DNA of 64,000 nucleotides from Macrostomum hystrix (Eukaryota; Platyhelminthes; Macrostomidae). A model generated the notes under the pieces. That model ran no database searches. It worked only from the letters and a program-made list of their open reading frames with translations, and was not told the origin of the DNA. Made by a program: the position numbers and the translations under genes. The stretch spans positions 4,957,501 through 5,021,500 of the forward strand of contig CATNEN010000024.1 of assembly GCA_950097015.1 (NCBI GenBank), written 5' to 3'. Numbering within the stretch: position 1 is the first letter of the stretch; each line of letters begins with the position of its first letter. Of this stretch, positions 56,962 to 64,000 are shown piece after piece.

Positions 56962-59900
56962 GGGGTTGGTCTAAGTGCATACATTTGGGAAGGGGTTGGT
57001 CTAAGTGCATACATTTGGGAAGGGGTTGGTCTAAGTGCATACATTTGGGAAGGGGTTGGTCTAAGTGCATACATTTGGGAAGGGGTTGGTCTAAGTGCAT
57101 ACATTTGGGAAGGGGTTGGTCTAAGTACGCACATTCTGGAAGGGGTTGGTCTAAGTGCATACATTCTGGAAGTGGTTGGTCTAAGTGCGCACATTCTGGA
57201 AGTGGTTGGTCTAAGTGCGCACATTCTGGAAGGGGTTGGTCTAAGTGCGCACATTCTGGAGGTGGTTGGTCTAAGTGCGCACATTCTGGAAGCGGTTGAT
57301 CTAAGTGCGCACATTCTGGAAGTGGTTGATATAAGTGCGCACATTCTGTAGGTGGTTGGTCTAAGTGCGCACATTCTGTAGGTGGTTGGTCTAAGTGCAT
57401 ACATTTGGGAAGGGGTTGGTCTAAGTGCGCACATTCTGTAGGTGGTTGGTCTAAGTGCGCACATTCTGTAGGTGGTTGGTCTAAGTGCGCACATTCTGTA
57501 GGTGGTTGGTCTAAGTGCGCACATTCTGGAAGTGGTTGGTCTAAGTGCGCACATTCTGGAAGTGGTTGGTCTAAGTGCGCACATTCTGGAAGTGGTTGGT
57601 CTAAGTGCGCATTCTGGAAGGGGTTGGTCTAAGTGCGCACATTCTGTAGGTGGTTGGTCTAAGTGCGCACATTCTGGAAGTGGTTGATATAAGTGCGCAC
57701 ATTCTTTAGGTGGTTGGTCTAAGTGCGCACATTCTGTAGGTGGTTGGTCTAAGTGCATACATTTGGGAAGGGGTTGGTCTAAGTGCGCACATTCTGTAGG
57801 TGGTTGGTCTAAGTGCGCACATTCTGTAGGTGGTTGGTCTAAGTGCGCACATTCTGTAGGTGGTTGGTCTAAGTGCGCACATTCTGGAAGTGGTTGGTCT
57901 AAGTGCGCACATTCTGGAAGTGGTTGGTCTAAGTGCGCACATTCTGGAAGTGGTTGGTCTAAGTGCGCATTCTGGAAGGGGTTGGTCTAAGTGCGCACAT
58001 TCTGTAGGTGGTTGGTCTAAGTGCGCACATTCTGGAAGTGGTTGGTCTAAGTGCGCACATTCTGGAAGTGGTTGATCTAAGTGCGCACATTCTGGAAGTG
58101 GTTGATCTAAGTGCGCACATTCTGGAAGTGGTTGATCTAAGTGCGCACATTCTGGAAGTGGTTGGTCTAAGTGCGCACATTCTGGAAGGGGTTGGTCTAA
58201 GTGCGCACATTCTGGAGGTGGTTGGTCTAAGTGCGCACATTCTGGAAGCGGTTGATCTAAGTGCGCACATTCTGGAAGTGGTTGATATAAGTGCGCACAT
58301 TCTGTAGGTGGTTGGTCTAAGTGCGCACATTCTGTAGGTGGTTGGTCTAAGTGCATACATTTGGGAAGGGGTTGGTCTAAGTGCGCACATTCTGTAGGTG
58401 GTTGGTCTAAGTGCGCACATTCTGTAGGTGGTTGGTCTAAGTGCGCACATTCTGTAGGTGGTTGGTCTAAGTGCGCACATTCTGTAGGTGGTTGGTCTAA
58501 GTGCGCATTCTGGAAGGGGTTGGTCTAAGTGCGCACATTCTGGAGGGGGTTGGTCTAAGTGCGCGCATTCTGTAGGTGGTTGGTCTAAGTGCGCACATTC
58601 TGGAAGTGGTTGGTCTAAGTGCGCACATTCTGGAAGTGGTTGATCTAAGTGCGCACATTCTGGAAGTGGTTGATCTAAGTGCGCACATTCTGGAAGTGGT
58701 TGATCTAAGTGCGCACATTCTGGAAGGGGTTGGTCTAAGTGCGCACATTCTGGAGGTGGTTGGTCTAAGTGCGCACATTCTGGAAGCGGTTGATCTAAGT
58801 GCGCACATTCTGGAAGTGGTTGATATAAGTGCGCACATTCTGTAGGTGGTTGGTCTAAGTGCGCACATTCTGTAGGTGGTTGGTCTAAGTGCATACATTT
58901 GGGAAGGGGTTGGTCTAAGTGCGCACATTCTGTAGGTGGTTGGTCTAAGTGCGCACATTCTGTAGGTGGTTGGTCTAAGTGCGCACATTCTGTAGGTGGT
59001 TGGTCTAAGTGCGCACATTCTGGAAGTGGTTGGTCTAAGTGCGCACATTCTGGAAGTGGTTGGTCTAAGTGCGCACATTCTGGAAGTGGTTGGTCTAAGT
59101 GCGCATTCTGGAAGGGGTTGGTCTAAGTGCGCACATTCTGTAGGTGGTTGGTCTAAGTGCGCACATTCTGGAAGTGGTTGATATAAGTGCGCACATTCTT
59201 TAGGTGGTTGGTCTAAGTGCGCACATTCTGTAGGTGGTTGGCCTAAGTGCATACATTTGGGAAGGGGTTGGTCTAAGTGCGCACATTCTGTAGGTGGTTG
59301 GTCTAAGTGCGCACATTCTGTAGGTGGTTGGTCTAAGTGCGCACATTCTGTAGGTGGTTGGTCTAAGTGCGCACATTCTGGAAGTGGTTGGTCTAAGTGC
59401 GCACATTCTGGAAGTGGTTGGTCTAAGTGCGCACATTCTGGAAGTGGTTGGTCTAAGTGCGCATTCTGGAAGGGGTTGGTCTAAGTGCGCACATTCTGTA
59501 GGTGGTTGGTCTAAGTGCGCACATTCTGGAAGTGGTTGGTCTAAGTGCGCACATTCTGGAAGTGGTTGATCTAAGTGCGCACATTCTGGAAGTGGTTGAT
59601 CTAAGTGCGCACATTCTGGAAGTGGTTGATCTAAGTGCGCACATTCTGGAAGGGGTTGGTCTAAGTGCGCACATTCTGGAGGTGGTTGGTCTAAGTGCGC
59701 ACATTCTGGAAGCGGTTGATCTAAGTGCGCACATTCTGGAAGTGGTTGATATAAGTGCGCACATTCTTTAGGTGGTTGGTCTAAGTGCGCACATTCTGTA
59801 GGTGGTTGGTCTAAGTGCATACATTTGGGAAGGGGTTGGTCTAAGTGCGCACATTCTGTAGGTGGTTGGTCTAAGTGCGCACATTCTGTAGGTGGTTGGT

Positions 59901-62462
59901 CTAAGTGCGCATTCTGGAAGGGGTTGGTCTAAGTGCGCACATTCTGGAGGGGGTTGGTCTAAGTGCGCACATTCTGTAGGTGGTTGGTCTAAGTGCATAC
60001 ATTTGGGAAGGGGTTGGTCTAAGTGCGCACATTCTGTAGGTGGTTGGTCTAAGTGCGCACATTCTGTAGGTGGTTGGTCTAAGTGCGCACATTCTGTAGG
60101 TGGTTGGTCTAAGTGCATACATTTGGGAAGGGGTTGGTCTAAGTGCGCACATTCTGTAGGTGGTTGGTCTAAGTGCGCACATTCTGTAGGTGGTTGGTCT
60201 AAGTGCGCACATTCTGTAGGTGGTTGGTCTAAGTGCGCACATTCTGGAAGTGGTTGGTCTAAGTGCGCATTCTGGAAGGGGTTGGTCTAAGTGCGCACAT
60301 TCTGTAGGTGGTTGGTCTAAGTGCGCATTCTGGAAGGGGTTGGTCTAAGTGCGCACATTCTGTAGGTGGTTGGTCTAAGTGCGCACATTCTGGAAGTGGT
60401 TGGTCTAAGTGCGCACATTCTGGAAGTGGTTGATCTAAGTGCGCACATTCTGGAAGTGGTTGATCTAAGTGCGCACATTCTGGAAGTGGTTGGTCTAAGT
60501 GCGCACATTCTGGAAGGGGTTGGTCTAAGTGCGCACATTCTGGAGGTGGTTGGTCTAAGTGCGCACATTCTGGAAGCGGTTGATCTAAGTGCGCACATTC
60601 TGGAAGTGGTTGATATAAGTGCGCACATTCTGTAGGTGGTTGGTCTAAGTGCGCACATTCTGTAGGTGGTTGGTCTAAGTGCATACATTTGGGAAGGGGT
60701 TGGTCTAAGTGCGCACATTCTGTAGGTGGTTGGTCTAAGTGCGCACATTCTGTAGGTGGTTGGTCTAAGTGCGCACATTCTGTAGGTGGTTGGTCTAAGT
60801 GCATACATTTGGGAAGGGGTTGGTCTAAGTGCGCACATTCTGTAGGTGGTTGGTCTAAGTGCGCACATTCTGTAGGTGGTTGGTCTAAGTGCATACATTT
60901 GGGAAGGGGTTGGTCTAAGTGCGCACATTCTGTAGGTGGTTGGTCTAAGTGCGCACATTCTGGAAGGGGTTGGTCTAAGTGCGCACATTCTGTAGGTGGT
61001 TGGTCTAAGTGCGCACATTCTGGAAGTGGTTGGTCTAAGTGCGCATTCTGGAAGGGGTTGGTCTAAGTGCGCACATTCTGTAGGTGGTTGGTCTAAGTGC
61101 GCATTCTGGAAGGGGTTGGTCTAAGTGCGCACATTCTGTAGGTGGTTGGTCTAAGTGCGCACATTCTGGAAGTGGTTGGTCTAAGTGCGCACATTCTGGA
61201 AGTGGTTGATCTAAGTGCGCACATTCTGGAAGTGGTTGATCTAAGTGCGCACATTCTGGAAGTGGTTGGTCTAAGTGCGCACATTCTGGAAGGGGTTGGT
61301 CTAAGTGCGCACATTCTGGAGGTGGTTGGTCTAAGTGCGCACATTCTGGAAGCGGTTGATCTAAGTGCGCACATTCTGGAAGTGGTTGATATAAGTGCGC
61401 ACATTCTGTAGGTGGTTGGTCTAAGTGCGCACATTCTGTAGGTGGTTGGTCTAAGTGCATACATTTGGGAAGGGGTTGGTCTAAGTGCGCACATTCTGTA
61501 GGTGGTTGGTCTAAGTGCGCACATTCTGTAGGTGGTTGGTCTAAGTGCGCACATTCTGTAGGTGGTTGGTCTAAGTGCGCACATTCTGTAGGTGGTTGGT
61601 CTAAGTGCGCATTCTGGAAGGGGTTGGTCTAAGTGCGCACATTCTGGAGGGGGTTGGTCTAAGTGCGCGCATTCTGTAGGTGGTTGGTCTAAGTGCGCAC
61701 ATTCTGGAAGTGGTTGGTCTAAGTGCGCACATTCTGGAAGTGGTTGATCTAAGTGCGCACATTCTGGAAGTGGTTGATCTAAGTGCGCACATTCTGGAAG
61801 TGGTTGATCTAAGTGCGCACATTCTGGAAGGGGTTGGTCTAAGTGCGCACATTCTGGAGGTGGTTGGTCTAAGTGCGCACATTCTGGAAGCGGTTGATCT
61901 AAGTGCGCACATTCTGGAAGTGGTTGATATAAGTGCGCACATTCTTTAGGTGGTTGGTCTAAGTGCGCACATTCTGTAGGTGGTTGGTCTAAGTGCATAC
62001 ATTTGGGAAGGGGTTGGTCTAAGTGCGCACATTCTGTAGGTGGTTGGTCTAAGTGCGCACATTCTGTAGGTGGTTGGTCTAAGTGCGCATTCTGGAAGGG
62101 GTTGGTCTAAGTGCGCACATTCTGGAGGGGGTTGGTCTAAGTGCGCACATTCTGGATGTGGTTGGTCTAAGTGCATACATTTGGGAAGGGGTTGGTCTAA
62201 GTGCGCACATTCTGTAGGTGGTTGGTCTAAGTGCGCACATTCTGTAGGTGGTTGGTCTAAGTGCATACATTTGGGAAGGGGTTGGTCTAAGTGCGCACAT
62301 TCTGTAGGTGGTTGGTCTAAGTGCGCACATTCTGTAGGTGGTTGGTCTAAGTGCGCACATTCTGGAGGTGGTTGGTCTAAGTGCGCACATTCTGGAAGTG
62401 GTTGGTCTAAGTGCGCATTCTGGAAGGGGTTGGTCTAAGTGCGCACATTCTCTAGGGAGGTT
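56962..62462. repeat. 5.5-kb minisatellite, 30-bp unit with higher-order structure
   Basis: About 183 units of the type AGTGCGCACATTCTGGAAGT plus GGTTGGTCTA. Main variants: CATACATTTGGGAAGGGG, CGCACATTCTGTAGGTGG, CGCACATTCTGGAAGTGG and a 28-bp form CGCATTCTGGAAGGGG. Variant order repeats with a 358-bp step (57405 versus 57763; 58899 versus 59257), and longer blocks recur at other distances. All long frames on both strands here are artefacts. Confidence 0.97.
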
Positions 62463-63268
62463 GGTCAAATTATAATTCACATTAGTTAGCGATTGAAGTA
62501 AAATATAAAACGACAAGAACAGTTTCCTTAAAAAACAAAATCTACCAAAAAAATAAAATACTGCAACTAAATAAAAATAGATGACGGGTCACACGTTTTG
62601 CTTAGTTTTGCTAATTGCGTTCTGTAGTTGAAGCTAAGAACAGCTAAGTCAAAGTAAAAAACTTAATGATTAAATCACTGAATAAACATCTAAATAAGAT
62701 TTGAGACACCAGGACAAGTACGAGTATTATGCAAAACAAGCAAACTTCAAATTTCAATTCTAATCGACTAAGACAAAACGGACTGCAAGTTGAATTAATT
62801 GACGCCTAGAGAGCAGAACAAGCGACCGATTGGCCGTTGAGTCTTTTAAATGCTTTTAAGTTTTGTTTCGAACTGAAGTAAACTCAGAAACAAAAACCAA
62901 AAATATTGCTAGATTGATTCGCGGAACAGCTGAACACTTAATTAATGGAATTGTACAAATGAAACACCTGAACACAATGAGCAAAAAATAAAGCTGCTTA
63001 ATTAATACATCGACAAAGCATTCGAGTACAAAAACTGGTGTCAGGCGAACAAGAAATGAGACAAGAACAGTGCGAATATTAATTGAGAAATAAATAATTA
63101 GCAAAATTACATTTTATAACTTGTAAAAAAGCAATTGACGGACGCATGTAATGCAGCTTGAAAAATAATAACTTAAAGCGTAAAAAATAACTAGATCATC
63201 GACTACTTTAACTTACAAACTAATTAACAATCACCAGAGGCACACATTTTGGAGATTTGAAAGGACTA
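62463..63268. other. Intergenic, no feature seen
   Basis: AT-rich unique sequence. No coding or structural signal is recognised. Confidence 0.5.
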
Positions 63269-63269
63269 T

Positions 63270-63725
63270 TTGCAGGGTGGCTGGCACTGCGATGCAGGGT
63301 GGCTGGCACTGCGATGCAGGGTGGCTGGCACTGCGATGCAGGGTGGCTGGCACTGCGATGCAGTTTGGCTGGCACTGCGATGCAGGTGGCTGGCACTGCG
63401 ATGCAGGGTGGCTGACACTGAGCGACAGGGTTGGCTGAGACTGAGATGCAGGGTGGCTGACACCGAGAGACTGAGATGCAGGGTGGCTGACATTGAGAGA
63501 CTGAGATGCAGGGTGGCTGACACCGAGAGACTGAGATGCAGGGTGTCTGACACCGAGAGACTGAGATGCAGGGTGGCTGACATTGAGAGACTGAGATGCA
63601 GGGTGGCTGACATTGAGAGACTGAGATGCAGGGTGGTTGACACCGAGAGACTGAGATGCAGGGTGGCTGACATTGAGAGACTGAGATGCAGGGTGGCTGA
63701 CACCGAGAGACTGAGATGCAGGGTG
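63270..63725. repeat. Minisatellite with two adjoining unit types (22 and 30 bp)
   Basis: The left part repeats GCAGGGTGGCTGGCACTGCG. The right part has a 30-bp unit containing GATGCAGGGTGGCTGACA and GAGAGACTGA. The shared GATGCAGGGTGGCTG shows a common origin. Confidence 0.95.
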
Positions 63726-64000
63726 GGCTGACACAGGTAGCAGGAGAGGTATGAAAGTGAAAGTAAAAGAGAAAAGTAACCAAACTTGAACAGAAAAAAC
63801 GACTATCGCTAAAATGTGAGCCAAGTAGAATGAAAAGTCAATATAATATAACAAAAATACCGTTCCGGCAACAACAGTGCACACTGATTTGTGGCAGCAA
63901 TAAGACAAATACGAAATAATGAAAAGCTCCTAAATGAAAAAATCGTGAAATCTAGAAGCATCTAAACATGAGATGAAAAAAGTCACAACCAAACAATCGT
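63726..64000. other. Window end, no feature seen
   Basis: AT-rich sequence without recognisable features. Confidence 0.4.

Noticed and set aside
56918-62516. Many overlapping frames and a possible CRISPR-like regular repeat
   Set aside because: Units are directly adjacent without unique spacers, and the context is an animal genome; it is a minisatellite.

Overview
This is eukaryotic DNA: multi-exon genes with GT-AG introns, an AT-rich non-coding background, GC-richer exons, and a very high load of tandem repeats. The genes are animal ones (a nicotinic acetylcholine receptor alpha subunit, RNA polymerase II subunit RPB2, a p53/p63/p73-family factor with a SAM domain). The very divergent p53 DNA-binding domain beside a highly conserved RPB2, together with Penelope-like and CMC-type transposons, suggests an invertebrate, perhaps a flatworm or another spiralian. 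The species cannot be fixed from this window.

Layout. 1-12,000 (+): the 3' part of an alpha7-type acetylcholine receptor gene. Exon sizes and phases match the classic alpha7 structure (45, 110, 195, 87, 110 bp), and three of these exons are present twice in phase-compatible, diverged copies. 13,488-22,954 (+): a complete RPB2 gene in seven exons, the first contributing only ATGG, giving 1178 aa. 24,507-27,537 (-): a three-exon class I methyltransferase of 255 aa. 27,600-36,800: a gene-poor block dominated by minisatellites, with one well-preserved tRNA-derived SINE. 36,833-41,417 (-): a p53/p63/p73-like gene (DNA-binding, possible tetramerisation and SAM regions). 42,410-55,325 (-): a two-exon 2-hydroxyacid dehydrogenase (GRHPR-like, 333 aa) whose single 11.9-kb intron holds a CT-rich minisatellite invaded by a decayed Penelope-like retroelement and an 8.49-kb DNA transposon. 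55,440-64,000: minisatellites, including a 5.5-kb 30-bp array with higher-order structure.

The most striking object is the DNA transposon at 46,352-54,843. It has matching GC-rich terminal inverted repeats, a TA target duplication and CCGG-rich subterminal regions. It carries three same-strand genes: a Tnp2/CMC-like transposase, a protein with a CtIP/Sae2 C-terminal domain (a DNA end-resection factor domain), and a coiled-coil/BEN-domain protein. The last two share an alanine-rich repeat. A transposon carrying a CtIP/Sae2 module is, as far as I know, not a described combination.

Nearly every long intron carries its own private minisatellite with a distinct unit (14-55 bp). By adding the listed spans, tandem arrays make up roughly one third of the window. 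They generate many long spurious reading frames on both strands, which are not annotated as genes.
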